Shown: positions 36,459-45,824 of the stretch, piece after piece | Layout of the letters: the number at the start of each line of letters is the position of its first letter | How positions within the stretch are numbered: position 1 is the first letter of the stretch | Assembly (NCBI GenBank): GCA_028288585.1 | Contig: JAQBNL010000002.1 | Coordinates: 1 to 64,000, forward strand | DNA length: 64,000 nt | Source of the DNA: Chitinophagaceae bacterium | GTDB taxonomy: Bacteria; Bacteroidota; Bacteroidia; Chitinophagales; Chitinophagaceae | Reading direction: 5' to 3' | Notes under the pieces: generated by a model | Told to the model about the DNA's origin: nothing | The model's database searches: none | The model's input: only the letters and a program-made list of their open reading frames with translations | Position numbers and translations under genes: made by a program

Positions 36459-36734
36459 TTACTTTCCTCTTATAACTTCAAAGTCATCAAAAATAATTTC
36501 ACTTTTGTGCGAAACAATTACATCTGTCACTTGCGCCTTTTCCGGGCCTTTTTTACACCAGTTTATAAATTGCTGCAGTTGTTCTTCACCTCCGGTGGCA
36601 ATTACTTCCACATCACCATCTTTTGTATTTTTTACCCAACCGGTTATGTTGAATTTATCCGCAACTTTTTTTGCAGTTGCCCTGTAAAAAACCCCCTGCA
36701 CATCACCTTTTACGAGTAAATGAATTGTAGGCAT
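36459..36734 (-). CDS. acyP: Acylphosphatase
   Basis: 91-residue enzyme hydrolysing acyl phosphates. Signature VKGDVQGVFYRATAKK gives the substrate-binding Arg, and GWVKNTKDGDVEVIATG the catalytic Asn. Length is typical. Its stop abuts the stop of the convergent polymerase gene with no spacer. Confidence 0.94.
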   Translation of the reverse strand: MPTIHLLVKGDVQGVFYRATAKKVADKFNITGWVKNTKDGDVEVIATGGEEQLQQFINWCKKGPEKAQVTDVIVSHKSEIIFDDFEVIRGK

Positions 36735-36738
36735 ACAT

Positions 36739-37668
36739 TTATTTTACAAAATCAAATAATGTGGCAGTAAAAATCCCTCTTTCTCTTTTCTTAAAAATGG
36801 CTTTCCAGTTTCCAATATATCTTATAAGTGATGGCACAAGGTATTCTCCAAATTTAGTTAGCTCTACCTGCATCTGTACATTAAAATCATATACCCCGGC
36901 ATCATAGCTTAATAAATAATTGCGTGCAACAATTTCAAACGTTTTATCATTAAACCATGTTGTCATCTCATCTATTACTACATCGCTTTTTCTATCTTCT
37001 TTTGCCTTTATTTTAAATATGTAGCAACTTGTTTTGTTGTGCTCTTCCATATCAATACTCATATCGTATTTATCGGCCATGTCCTTATCAAAGATGGCCG
37101 TTTTACCACTGATAAAAGGGAGCCCGTTTATTTGCTTTCCGGGGTTGAAGAATAACATTTTTAATTGTGCTTTATGTTTTTCCATCCCGCTTAAGCCTGA
37201 TGTTGAAATATCCCTTCCTTTAATAATATTATCTTCACCGCAAATAGTTCCTTTTGTAAAAAAGAGACCTGCATACATTTCACCCGTATAATAATTGAAG
37301 TTTTTATTTTCATCATAAATATCGCCTGTTGTTGTTTCTTCCAACACTTCCATGCTTCTGCAATTGTTATTTCTTGCCTGTCTTATTTTACTTCTTAATG
37401 ATGCTTTAATATCGCCATCCTTATTTACCATTCTAACATCATTTAAGGCAGTAAACCCAAAAACATGCAGCGTACGGAATGCCTTGTAAAAAGTGGTATC
37501 ATTTTTAACACGGTCAATAAAGGCAGGAACGTTTATTTTATTATTTACAACTATTTCAGAAAGTGTAATAAGTCTGCCTTCAATATTTACTACAGTGTCA
37601 TTTTTATTTTGAGCTGGGAGAATAAAAGGCGATAAAAAAATACAGGCCGCAATGATGTTCTTAAACAT
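36739..37668 (-). CDS. Exported protein of unknown function
   Basis: 309 residues from the ATG at 37668 (MFKNIIAACIFLSPFILPAQ, signal peptide); a TTG at 37674 is a less likely start. The mature part begins with a Thr/Ser-rich LITLSEIVVNNKINVPAFIDRV and has FRTLHVFGFTALNDVRMVNK and a beta-rich C-terminal half ending TATLFDFVK. I do not recognise a named domain; the composition suggests a periplasmic or outer-membrane-facing protein. It ends 4 bp before the acylphosphatase start. Confidence 0.75.
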   Translation of the reverse strand: MFKNIIAACIFLSPFILPAQNKNDTVVNIEGRLITLSEIVVNNKINVPAFIDRVKNDTTFYKAFRTLHVFGFTALNDVRMVNKDGDIKASLRSKIRQARNNNCRSMEVLEETTTGDIYDENKNFNYYTGEMYAGLFFTKGTICGEDNIIKGRDISTSGLSGMEKHKAQLKMLFFNPGKQINGLPFISGKTAIFDKDMADKYDMSIDMEEHNKTSCYIFKIKAKEDRKSDVVIDEMTTWFNDKTFEIVARNYLLSYDAGVYDFNVQMQVELTKFGEYLVPSLIRYIGNWKAIFKKRERGIFTATLFDFVK

Positions 37669-37709
37669 ACTCAAATTTAATCTATAAAAACTGACAAGAG
37701 ATTTGATAT

Positions 37710-38288
37710 CTACTTAGCGAATGTCATTTTATAATCAACACTGATTTTTCCTTTAGTAATATCATCCAGTTTGCGTTTAAGCAGCTTTCTTTTTAAAGGT
37801 ACTAGGAGGTCAATAAATAATTTGCCTTCAATATGGTCATACTCGTGTAAGATAACCCTGGCCGTTATTCCATTAAATGTTTTTGTATGCGGCTGAAAGT
37901 TTTCATCTACAAAGTCTATTGTAATTTTTTCTTTCCGGTAAATATCCTCCCTGATCTTTGGGATGCTTAAACAGCCTTCATTGTACGCCCATTCTTCGCC
38001 ATTCAGGGAAGAGATATGCGCATTTATAAACACACCTTTGTATCCTAAATCATTGGGATACTCTTTCTTTTCTTCTTCATCAAAACTTTCAATTATCTGG
38101 ATACTATCCATCACGAACAACCGGATGTCCCTGTTTACCTGTGGAGCAGCCAGGCCAACACCTTTGCTGTTGTACATGGTCTCCCACATATCTTCAATTA
38201 GTTTATCCAGTTGCGGATAATCCTGTGAAATGTCTTTACAAACCTTTCTTAAAACCGGTGAACCGTAAGCAACAATGGGAAGAATCAT
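37710..38288 (-). CDS. def: Peptide deformylase
   Basis: Removes the formyl group from nascent proteins. All three motifs are present: GVGLAAPQV, EGCLSIP (metal Cys) and HEYDHIEG (two metal His and the catalytic Glu). 192 residues with a C-terminal tail (LKRKLDDITKGKISVDY) usual in Bacteroidota. TAAATTTG on the minus strand at 38333-38340 resembles a -7 element. Confidence 0.96.
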   Translation of the reverse strand: MILPIVAYGSPVLRKVCKDISQDYPQLDKLIEDMWETMYNSKGVGLAAPQVNRDIRLFVMDSIQIIESFDEEEKKEYPNDLGYKGVFINAHISSLNGEEWAYNEGCLSIPKIREDIYRKEKITIDFVDENFQPHTKTFNGITARVILHEYDHIEGKLFIDLLVPLKRKLLKRKLDDITKGKISVDYKMTFAK

Positions 38289-38382
38289 TTGTTATTTTTG
38301 ATCGGGTGATTTTTAATTTATTGATTGGAATGCAAATTTAAATTATTATCATTTATTCAATCAACAAATCAGCAATCATAAA

Positions 38383-38796
38383 TCAACTAATACTTTGAAG
38401 GTATTCCTGCAACATCATGGTAGCGGCAATTTCATCCACTGTTCTTTTATTCTGCCTGTCTTTTTTCTTCATTCCCATATCTATCATTGCCTGCTTTGCC
38501 ATTTTGGAAGTAAATCTTTCATCCACCGTTTTTATAGGTATCAGTGGAAATTCTTTCTGAAGTTTTTTTATGGTTTCTTTCACCAGGGGTGTGGCATGTG
38601 TGTCTGAGTCATCTAAATTTTTTGGCTCGCCGATAACTATCAGCTCCACTTCTTCCTGTGAAAAATATTTTTTTAAAAAAGATATCAGTTCATGTGAATC
38701 AACTGTAGTTAAGCCGGTGGCAATTATCTGCAAAGGGTCAGTAACTGCAATGCCTGTCCGCTTTCCGCCATAATCTATACAAAGAATTCTTGCCAT
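38383..38796 (-). CDS. ruvX: Putative Holliday junction resolvase / pre-16S rRNA nuclease
   Basis: 137-residue YqgF-family RNase H fold protein: MARILCIDYGGKRTGIAVTDP with the first catalytic Asp, LIVIGEPKNLDDSDTHAT, TVDERFTSKMA and DEIAATMMLQEYL with the last acidic residue. The family is linked to 16S rRNA 5' end processing and was first proposed as a resolvase. Just downstream of the UbiA gene on the same strand. Confidence 0.93.
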   Translation of the reverse strand: MARILCIDYGGKRTGIAVTDPLQIIATGLTTVDSHELISFLKKYFSQEEVELIVIGEPKNLDDSDTHATPLVKETIKKLQKEFPLIPIKTVDERFTSKMAKQAMIDMGMKKKDRQNKRTVDEIAATMMLQEYLQSIS

Positions 38797-38807
38797 ATCC
38801 CTGGCCC

Positions 38808-39755
38808 CTAAAGAGGGATTTTTATTTTACTAATGAATAAATCTAACAGAACAAAGATTGCAAAAATTACAGAAGCAATTCCGTTTGCTGTCATAAATGC
38901 AAGATTAACTTTTTTAAGGTCATTTGGTTTTACAATTGAATGCTGGTAGATAAGCATGCCGCCAAACACTACCATACCGCACCAATATAACCAGCCAAAA
39001 TGCCCGTATATCCCGGCAGCAATTACACAAGCAAGGCTAAGTAAATGCAACAGTTCCGAAACTCTTAGTGCTTTACTCTTTCCTAATACCGCAGGGATGG
39101 AATATAAATTATTCGCCTTATCAAATTCTTCATCCTGCAAAGCATAAATAATATCAAAACCACTAACCCAAAATAAAACCGTTAATGAAAACAGGATTGG
39201 CAGCAGGTTAAACGTACCGGTTACAGCCAGATAAGCGCCAATAGGTGCAAGGCTTAATCCCAGCCCCAGCACAAGATGACACAGAGGCGTAAATCTTTTT
39301 GTGTAACTGTAAAATAAAATAACGAAAAGCGCTACCGGTGATAGGTATAAGCAAATGGGATTGATAAAACAAGTAGTAGCAATAAACAGGATGCAGTTTA
39401 TTATCACAAAAAGTAAAGCATTTTTTTCTGTTATAATTCCCGAAGGGATTTCTCTTATTGCAGTACGGGGATTTAATGCATCAAAATTTTTATCAAGCCA
39501 ACGGTTGAAAGCCATGGCAGCGCTTCGGGCAAAAACCATACACAGAACCACAAGGATAAGAACATGCCAATTATGCAATAGATAAACTGAAGTCTTCTGC
39601 CAAACAGTTTGAATAAATCTTCTTTGAATTTTTACATAAGGAATATGATTAAGATCTTTTATGGCAAGAAAAAATCCAATTAAAGCAAATGGCATTGCAA
39701 AAATCGTATGACTAAATTTTACAAGTGATAAATAATTCCTGATCTTAGTTTTCAC
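38808..39755 (-). CDS. UbiA-family prenyltransferase, candidate MqnP
   Basis: 315-residue membrane enzyme with about eight helices. First Asp-rich motif NRWLDKNFDALNPRT and second YALQDEEFDKANNLYSIP bind prenyl diphosphate through Mg. Annotated widely as 4-hydroxybenzoate polyprenyltransferase, but with mqnB and mqnD in this window and no ubiquinone expected in Bacteroidota, a futalosine-pathway naphthoate prenyltransferase (MqnP) is more likely; this is inference. Start is a GTG at 39755 (MKTKIRNYLSLVKFSHT). Confidence 0.88.
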   Translation of the reverse strand: MKTKIRNYLSLVKFSHTIFAMPFALIGFFLAIKDLNHIPYVKIQRRFIQTVWQKTSVYLLHNWHVLILVVLCMVFARSAAMAFNRWLDKNFDALNPRTAIREIPSGIITEKNALLFVIINCILFIATTCFINPICLYLSPVALFVILFYSYTKRFTPLCHLVLGLGLSLAPIGAYLAVTGTFNLLPILFSLTVLFWVSGFDIIYALQDEEFDKANNLYSIPAVLGKSKALRVSELLHLLSLACVIAAGIYGHFGWLYWCGMVVFGGMLIYQHSIVKPNDLKKVNLAFMTANGIASVIFAIFVLLDLFISKIKIPL

Positions 39756-39797
39756 ATTCTGTTTTTTAAATCCATTTAATTTTTTAATCCGCCCAAA

Positions 39798-40334
39798 TCA
39801 TGGTTCAGAAATTTTTGTTCTCACAATCTCCCACAAAACAATCCCCGCCGCCACCGAAATGTTTAAAGAATGTTTCATTCCAAACTGGGGTATTTCAATG
39901 CATCCATCGCACAAAGTAATGGTATCTGTTTCTACGCCGCTTACTTCGTTACCAAATATTAAAGCAACTTTACTGGAGTTTAATTTGCCGAACGCTTCTA
40001 AAGAAATGCTTTTATCTACCTGCTCAATAGCAAAAATTTTGTATTCCTTTTTTCTTAATTCTTCAATGGCTTCTTGTGTGGAAGGGAAATATTTCCAGTC
40101 AACCGTTTCTGTTGCGCCAAGGGCAGTCTTATCAATTTCTTTGCGTGGTGGCTGGGCTGTATAACCGCAGATATAAATGGCTTCAATTAAAAATGCATCT
40201 GCAGTACGGAATACACTGCCTACATTATGCATGCTGCGTATGTTCTCTAAAACAACTATTACAGGAAATTTTTCTGAACGCTTAAATTCGTCAACTGTCT
40301 TTCTTTCCAGTTCATCCATGCTGAGCTTCTTCAT
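39798..40334 (-). CDS. TrmH/SpoU-family RNA 2'-O-methyltransferase
   Basis: 178 residues with the SPOUT knot motifs: ENIRSMHNVGSVFRTADAF, IFGNEVSGV and IEIPQFGMKHSLNISVAAGIVLW. The N-terminal Arg and Asn in the first motif and the Ser-Leu-Asn-Ile-Ser segment match 2'-O-ribose methyltransferases of tRNA or rRNA. Target nucleotide not determinable. Short length means no extra RNA-binding domain. Confidence 0.9.
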   Translation of the reverse strand: MKKLSMDELERKTVDEFKRSEKFPVIVVLENIRSMHNVGSVFRTADAFLIEAIYICGYTAQPPRKEIDKTALGATETVDWKYFPSTQEAIEELRKKEYKIFAIEQVDKSISLEAFGKLNSSKVALIFGNEVSGVETDTITLCDGCIEIPQFGMKHSLNISVAAGIVLWEIVRTKISEP

Positions 40335-40359
40335 CTAAAAATCATTATTGCGAAAGTAG

Positions 40360-41187
40360 TTATGGGTAGCGATGCTGGTTCATCCCCTTTGGAACAAAAG
40401 TTATCTTCTTATTCCTGCTTTCATTAAATAACCTCTCATTATTGGATGTTCCTTCCATCGGCCGCTCATTATGGAACAGGTGATATACAATGCCGCCAAA
40501 TTTTAAAAAACGAAGCTTTACTCCTGCATTAATTAATCGCATCGAAATATCATTATCCTCTTTCCCCCAGTCTATAAATTCCTCGTTGTGGCCATTTATT
40601 TTTATAAGATCATCTTTCCAGAAAGCCATATTACATCCCAGCACATAGTTTACCTGCCTGGAGCCTCTTTGAAGTAAATAATTCAAAGCTGATAAGATCC
40701 TGGAATGTATAGCATTATATTTTTTTCCCACACGGAAGGCTTTGATCTGCGGGGAAGAGCCTGCCAGGGTAATTAATTCATGGGTTGTTTGTTCATCTAA
40801 TAAAGCCCGGGCCCCGCTTATAAAGGTGTTACGCCTGCAAATAGATAAATGATCTTCTACAAAACGGGAATGAAGAATAAGATCACCATCAATCTGGATT
40901 ATATATTCATATTTTGCTGCTGCAAGTGCTTTATTCTGGATACGTGGCAGGTGATACCCTTCATCAGGTTGCCAAATATGTTTCACCTCTATAGAAAAAG
41001 CTGCTGCGTATTGATTTATTAATTCCCTGGTATCTTCTGAAGAACCATCGTCAGCTATAATAATCTCATCCGGCAGTACCGATTGTGCCTTTACACTTTC
41101 CAGGCATAAGCGAAGAACAGCAGGCTTATTATAAGTGGAAATAATTAAACTGGTTTTGGGTTTCAATAATTTCAGTTTTCTACCCAC
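40360..41187 (-). CDS. Family 2 glycosyltransferase
   Basis: 275 residues: TSLIISTYNKPAVLRLCLESV opening strand-helix of GT-A fold, EIIIADDGSSEDT, QIDGDLILH with the metal-binding D-x-D, and C-terminal EFIDWGKEDNDISMRLINAG (the ED motif of galactosyltransferase-like members). Probably adds a sugar to a surface polysaccharide or lipid; acceptor unknown. The likely start is a GTG at 41187; a TTG seven codons later is possible. It is divergent from mutS. Confidence 0.88.
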   Translation of the reverse strand: MGRKLKLLKPKTSLIISTYNKPAVLRLCLESVKAQSVLPDEIIIADDGSSEDTRELINQYAAAFSIEVKHIWQPDEGYHLPRIQNKALAAAKYEYIIQIDGDLILHSRFVEDHLSICRRNTFISGARALLDEQTTHELITLAGSSPQIKAFRVGKKYNAIHSRILSALNYLLQRGSRQVNYVLGCNMAFWKDDLIKINGHNEEFIDWGKEDNDISMRLINAGVKLRFLKFGGIVYHLFHNERPMEGTSNNERLFNESRNKKITFVPKGMNQHRYP

Positions 41188-41254
41188 AAATTTATTTAAA
41201 GCAAAGGGTTGCTCCTAAAATATTTTAAATTGCAGGCCATTTAGAAAGTTTATT

Positions 41255-43849
41255 ATGGCCAAATCTACTGCAGATACACCAATGATGCTTCAGCATAATG
41301 CCATAAAGGCAAAGTACCCTGATGCCATATTACTGTTTCGTGTAGGTGATTTTTATGAAACTTTTGGCGCTGATGCTGTAACCGCTTCAAAGGTACTGGG
41401 CATTACTTTAACCAAACGGAACAACAGTTCTCCAACTGCATCCGAACTTGCCGGCTTTCCGCATCATGCCCTAGATACATACCTGCATAAGCTTGTAAAA
41501 GCTGGCTACCGCGTTGCCATATGCGACCAGTTAGAAGACCCAAAACTTGTAAAGGGAATTGTAAAGCGTGGCGTAACAGAAATGATAACTCCCGGCGTGG
41601 CAACCAGTGATAAACTGCTGGAGCATAACCGGAATAATTTTCTATGTGGGTTGCATTTTAATGAAGATAAGTTTGGGTTGGCTTTTTTGGATATTTCTAC
41701 GGGTGAATTTTTTATTGCAGAAGGGGATAGGGAATATGCAGATAAATTATTGCAGAGTTTTCAACCGGCAGAAATTGTATTCCAGCGAAACCAGCAAAAG
41801 AATTTTAAAAATAATTTCGGCAGTAAATTTTATACCTACACATTAGATGAATGGATATTTGCAGAAGCCTATGCTAAAGAAAGTTTATTAAAACATTTTG
41901 GCACCCAGAGTTTAAAAGGTTTTGGTGTAGAAGATCTGCATGATGGCATTGTTGCCGCAAGCGCTGTGCTGCATTATTTAAAAGATACTGAACACCCAAA
42001 CCTGCAGCACATAACCTCTTTACAAAGAATTGATAAGGCTGATTATTTATGGATGGATCGGTTTACTATCCGCAATCTCGAATTGCTTGGCGGCGTGGAA
42101 GGAAATAATTCTTTATTAAAAGTGTTGGATAATACGGTTTCGCCAATGGGCGCAAGATTACTTAAACGCTGGCTGTTACTGCCTCTTACTAATATCAATA
42201 AAATAGAAGAGCGTTTGGATTTAGTAGAGTTCTTTATAAAATCGGTAGATATAAGAAATAAAATTTCTCAGTCAGTCAAACAATCGGGCGATGTTGAAAG
42301 GCTTGTTAGTAAGGTATCTTTAAAAAAAATAAACCCAAGGGAAGTTCTGCAGATTGCCAGGGGATTACAGCAGGTACAATTGATAAAAGCACTTTGCGAA
42401 AATGCTGAAAATGAATATTTAAAAAGACTGGGAGATTCCCTTAATCCCTGCCAATACATTGCTGATAAAATTGTAAAAGAGATTATTGACAATCCTCCCA
42501 TTGCTACATCCAAAGGAAATGTGATTGCAATGAATGTAGATGAAAGTTTAGATGAGTTAAGAAATATTGCAACACATGGTAAAACCTATTTGTTGCAATT
42601 GCAGAAAAAAGAAAGTGAGGCAACAGGAATTTCATCTTTGCGGATAGGATTTAATAATGTTTTTGGCTATTACCTTGAAGTTACCAACCTGCATAAGTCA
42701 AAAGTTCCGGTTGAATGGATACGCAAACAAACACTTACCAATGCCGAAAGATATATTACGCCGGAGCTAAAAGAATATGAAGAAAAAATTACAGGCGCAG
42801 AAGAAAAAATCCTGCAGATAGAGCTGCAGATTTTTGAAAAACTTTTAAATGAATTGCAGGATTACATTGCTCCCATGCAGGTGAATGGGCATGTAATGGC
42901 AGTACTGGATTGCCTTTGCTGCTTTGCCAATAATGCATTGCAATTCAATTATAAAAAACCTGGTTTGCATAATGGCAATGAAATGGAATTAAAGGAAAGC
43001 CGCCATCCTGTTATCGAAAGAAATTTACCGCAGGGTGAAAGTTATATTCCCAATAATATTTTTTTGGATCCTTCTTCTTTGCAGGTAATAATTTTAACCG
43101 GGCCAAATATGAGTGGTAAAAGCGCTATTCTGCGGCAAACGGCTTTAATAACTTTAATGGCTCACATGGGCAGCTTTGTTCCGGCTGATGAGGCAAGAAT
43201 CCCATTGACTGATAAAATATTTACAAGGGTAGGAGCCAATGATAATCTAAGCAGTGGGGAAAGCACGTTTATGGTGGAGATGAATGAAACTGCCAGCATC
43301 ATCAATAATATCACTGAAAAAAGTTTGATATTGTTAGATGAAATCGGCCGTGGTACTTCCACTTACGATGGTATTTCCATTGCATGGAGTATTGTTGAGT
43401 TTTTGCATGCATCTCCTCATGCGCCCAAAACTTTATTTGCCACGCATTATCATGAATTGAATGAGCTGGAAAATAAATTGCCCCGTGTAAAAAATTATCA
43501 TGTAACTAATAAAGAAGCAGGCAATAAAATTATTTTTTTAAGAAAACTGGCTGCCGGGGGAAGTACACACAGTTTTGGTATTCATGTAGCAAAGATGGCG
43601 GGAATGCCACCCTCATTAATTCAAAGGGCAAATGAAATTTTAAAGCAACTGGAAACAAAACACGTTGATGAGGGGATAGAAGAAAATGTGAAAAAACTGT
43701 CAACACCCAAATTGCAGTTAAGTATTTTTGATGCGCATTCACAGGCATTTGAAGAAATAAGAAAGATTCTTGAAGCAGTAGATATTAACCGGTTGACTCC
43801 TGTAGAGGCATTATTAAAACTGCAGGAAGTAAAAAATATGGTTAAATAG
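41255..43849 (+). CDS. mutS: DNA mismatch repair protein MutS
   Basis: 864 residues with mismatch-binding FRVGDFYETFG (Phe and Glu of the F-x-E-type site), connector, core and clamp domains, and the ATPase: Walker A GPNMSGKS near residues 616-623, Walker B LILLDEIGRGTSTYDG, and ATHYHEL. The C-terminal HTH/dimerisation region is present, with LSIFDAHSQAF resembling a clamp-binding segment. Start ATG at 41255. Two bases separate its stop from the next ATG. Confidence 0.97.
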   Translation: MAKSTADTPMMLQHNAIKAKYPDAILLFRVGDFYETFGADAVTASKVLGITLTKRNNSSPTASELAGFPHHALDTYLHKLVKAGYRVAICDQLEDPKLVKGIVKRGVTEMITPGVATSDKLLEHNRNNFLCGLHFNEDKFGLAFLDISTGEFFIAEGDREYADKLLQSFQPAEIVFQRNQQKNFKNNFGSKFYTYTLDEWIFAEAYAKESLLKHFGTQSLKGFGVEDLHDGIVAASAVLHYLKDTEHPNLQHITSLQRIDKADYLWMDRFTIRNLELLGGVEGNNSLLKVLDNTVSPMGARLLKRWLLLPLTNINKIEERLDLVEFFIKSVDIRNKISQSVKQSGDVERLVSKVSLKKINPREVLQIARGLQQVQLIKALCENAENEYLKRLGDSLNPCQYIADKIVKEIIDNPPIATSKGNVIAMNVDESLDELRNIATHGKTYLLQLQKKESEATGISSLRIGFNNVFGYYLEVTNLHKSKVPVEWIRKQTLTNAERYITPELKEYEEKITGAEEKILQIELQIFEKLLNELQDYIAPMQVNGHVMAVLDCLCCFANNALQFNYKKPGLHNGNEMELKESRHPVIERNLPQGESYIPNNIFLDPSSLQVIILTGPNMSGKSAILRQTALITLMAHMGSFVPADEARIPLTDKIFTRVGANDNLSSGESTFMVEMNETASIINNITEKSLILLDEIGRGTSTYDGISIAWSIVEFLHASPHAPKTLFATHYHELNELENKLPRVKNYHVTNKEAGNKIIFLRKLAAGGSTHSFGIHVAKMAGMPPSLIQRANEILKQLETKHVDEGIEENVKKLSTPKLQLSIFDAHSQAFEEIRKILEAVDINRLTPVEALLKLQEVKNMVK

Positions 43850-43851
43850 TT

Positions 43852-44919
43852 ATGGAAAAGAAAATGTATTACAGCGATTACCTGGAGCTTAGTAAGCTTC
43901 TTGATGCACAGCATCCGGAAAGCTTTAAGATTAATCAGCCGGCACATGATGAAATGCTTTTTATTATTGTTCACCAGGCGTATGAGCTGTGGTTTAAGCA
44001 AATTCTTTTTGAGCTGGAATTTGTTGGCAATGTTTTTAAAAAAGAAAAAATTGATGATAACTCTGAAGATCTGAATCTTGTGAGGCATCGCCTTCACCGG
44101 GTAGTCCGGATTCTTGAACTTTTGAACCAGCAGGTTGGTTTAATGGATACAATGACCCCTTTGGATTTTTTAGAATTCAGGAACCTGCTTACTCCTTCTT
44201 CAGGTTTTCAAAGTTTACAATTCAGGCTGGTAGAGGCAAAGCTTGGATTAACGATGGATATACGCCACCAGCAGGAATATTATAAACGTACCAATGAAGG
44301 CGGCTTTACGCAGGAAGATTTTCAGAAAATTAATGAAACTGAAACAGCAGAATCATTATTACAATTGATAAATAACTGGCTTGAAAGAATGCCTTTTTTT
44401 GAAGAGGAATTATGGAAAGATTATCATACACCCGGTGATGATCTGCATCCCTTCTGGAGTGATTACCGGAAAATTTATAAAGATGGATTAACAGAAAGAG
44501 AAGCTTCTAACATTAATTATTTCGATCTTCTTTTTTTTGAGAACAGGAATACTTTAAGTGATGAACTGGCATCGCTAAATAAAACAACTTTATCAGCAAC
44601 CGCTATGAGGGCTGGCTTATTTATTATGTTGTACAGGGATTTTCCTGTGTTTCAAACATCTTACCAAATACTGGATAGTCTTGTTGAAATTGATCATCAA
44701 ATGGCAGGCTGGAGGCATAAACATTTAGTTATGGTACGCCGGATGATAGGGATGAGGACAGGAACAGGAGGCACTTCGGGGTCAGGATACCTGGAAGGAG
44801 CATTAACCAAACATAATATCTTCAGGGATATTGAAGGCCTTTCTACTTTTTTAATAGAAAGAAAAAAACTGCCTAAGCTTCCTCCAGCATTAATAAAAAA
44901 ATTAAGTTATTCTTTATAA
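43852..44919 (+). CDS. kynA: Tryptophan 2,3-dioxygenase
   Basis: Heme enzyme opening the indole ring of tryptophan to N-formylkynurenine. Family motifs: DEMLFIIVHQAYELWFKQIL (substrate-binding His and Tyr/Phe), FRNLLTPSSGFQSLQFR, and WRHKHLVMVRRMIG, where the second His (His291) aligns with the heme ligand, then the GTGGTSGSGYL loop. 355 residues, a little longer than many bacterial forms. Follows mutS by 2 bp. No other kynurenine-pathway gene is in view. Confidence 0.94.
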   Translation: MEKKMYYSDYLELSKLLDAQHPESFKINQPAHDEMLFIIVHQAYELWFKQILFELEFVGNVFKKEKIDDNSEDLNLVRHRLHRVVRILELLNQQVGLMDTMTPLDFLEFRNLLTPSSGFQSLQFRLVEAKLGLTMDIRHQQEYYKRTNEGGFTQEDFQKINETETAESLLQLINNWLERMPFFEEELWKDYHTPGDDLHPFWSDYRKIYKDGLTEREASNINYFDLLFFENRNTLSDELASLNKTTLSATAMRAGLFIMLYRDFPVFQTSYQILDSLVEIDHQMAGWRHKHLVMVRRMIGMRTGTGGTSGSGYLEGALTKHNIFRDIEGLSTFLIERKKLPKLPPALIKKLSYSL

Positions 44920-44959
44920 TTATTCCTTATTGAATAAAAAATAATAGTTTGTAATTATT

Positions 44960-45709
44960 ATGGATAGGGAAGATATAAGCCTGAATAAGTTTATAAGCGA
45001 AACGGGCTTTTGCTCCAGGCGGGAAGCCGATAAATTAATTGAAGCAGGAAGAGTTACCGTAAATGGTAAACTGCCTAAACTAGGTAATCGTGTTAGCTAC
45101 GATGATATAATTAAAATTGATGGAGAATCGTTAAAGCCAAAAGATAAGCCAATCTATATTGCGTTCAATAAACCCATTGGCGTTTCCAGTACAACCGATC
45201 GTAAAGACAAATACAATATCATAGATTATATAAATCATCCCCAAAGAATATTTCCCATAGGCAGGCTGGATAAGCCTTCGGAGGGATTGATTTTTTTAAC
45301 CAATGACGGTGACATTGTAAATAAAATACTGCGTGCAGGCAATAATCATGCAAAAGAATATATCGTTACCGTTGATAAACCGGTTACGCCTGATTTTATA
45401 AAGCGCATGGGTAACGGCATAAAAATTTTAGAAACCGTTACACAAAAATGTTTTGTAAAGCAGGAGGGCAAATATGTTTTCAGGATAATACTTACACAGG
45501 GATTGAACAGGCAGATAAGAAGAATGTGTGAGGTATTGAATTACCATGTAACAAAACTTGTTCGTACCAGGATCATGAATATTACTTTATCTGGAATTGC
45601 GCCCGGCAAATGGCGGTATTTATCTCCACAGGAAATTGATGCAATAAATAAGCTGGTTGCAAATTCGATAAAAACAAAAGAGGCATCGGTGGGTAAGAAT
45701 AAAAAATAA
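44960..45709 (+). CDS. rluF: 23S rRNA pseudouridine synthase RluF-like
   Basis: 249 residues: N-terminal S4 RNA-binding domain ([20 protein letters not shown]) and RsuA-type catalytic domain with the Asp in [40 protein letters not shown] and [16 protein letters not shown] are close to E. coli RluF, which modifies U2604. The S4 domain and length support RluF over RluE. Own leader of 40 bp after the dioxygenase. Confidence 0.9.
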   Translation: MDREDISLNKFISETGFCSRREADKLIEAGRVTVNGKLPKLGNRVSYDDIIKIDGESLKPKDKPIYIAFNKPIGVSSTTDRKDKYNIIDYINHPQRIFPIGRLDKPSEGLIFLTNDGDIVNKILRAGNNHAKEYIVTVDKPVTPDFIKRMGNGIKILETVTQKCFVKQEGKYVFRIILTQGLNRQIRRMCEVLNYHVTKLVRTRIMNITLSGIAPGKWRYLSPQEIDAINKLVANSIKTKEASVGKNKK

Positions 45710-45739
45710 TTCTTCTATAAATGCATTTTCTAATTGAGC

Positions 45740-45815
45740 TAAAGCCCGGTAATGGTTTGGATGTTAGTCCCGGCCTTAAGGCTGGGGTTACAAAAGTTTG
45801 ATGGCAAGGGCTTTA
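45740..45815. repeat. REP-like nested palindrome
   Basis: Outer arms TAAAGCCC (45740-45747) and GGGCTTTA (45808-45815) enclose an inner near-perfect palindrome CCCGGCCTTAAGGCTGGG (45769-45786, one G-T pair). It lies between the convergent rluF and isomerase-like genes; it may be a repetitive extragenic element, or a shared terminator. Confidence 0.5.
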
Positions 45816-45824
45816 CCCAATGGT

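Noticed and set aside
43621..44097. 158-codon minus-strand frame over the mutS/kynA junction
   Set aside because: Both opposing genes are certain by catalytic motifs; this frame has no recognisable features.
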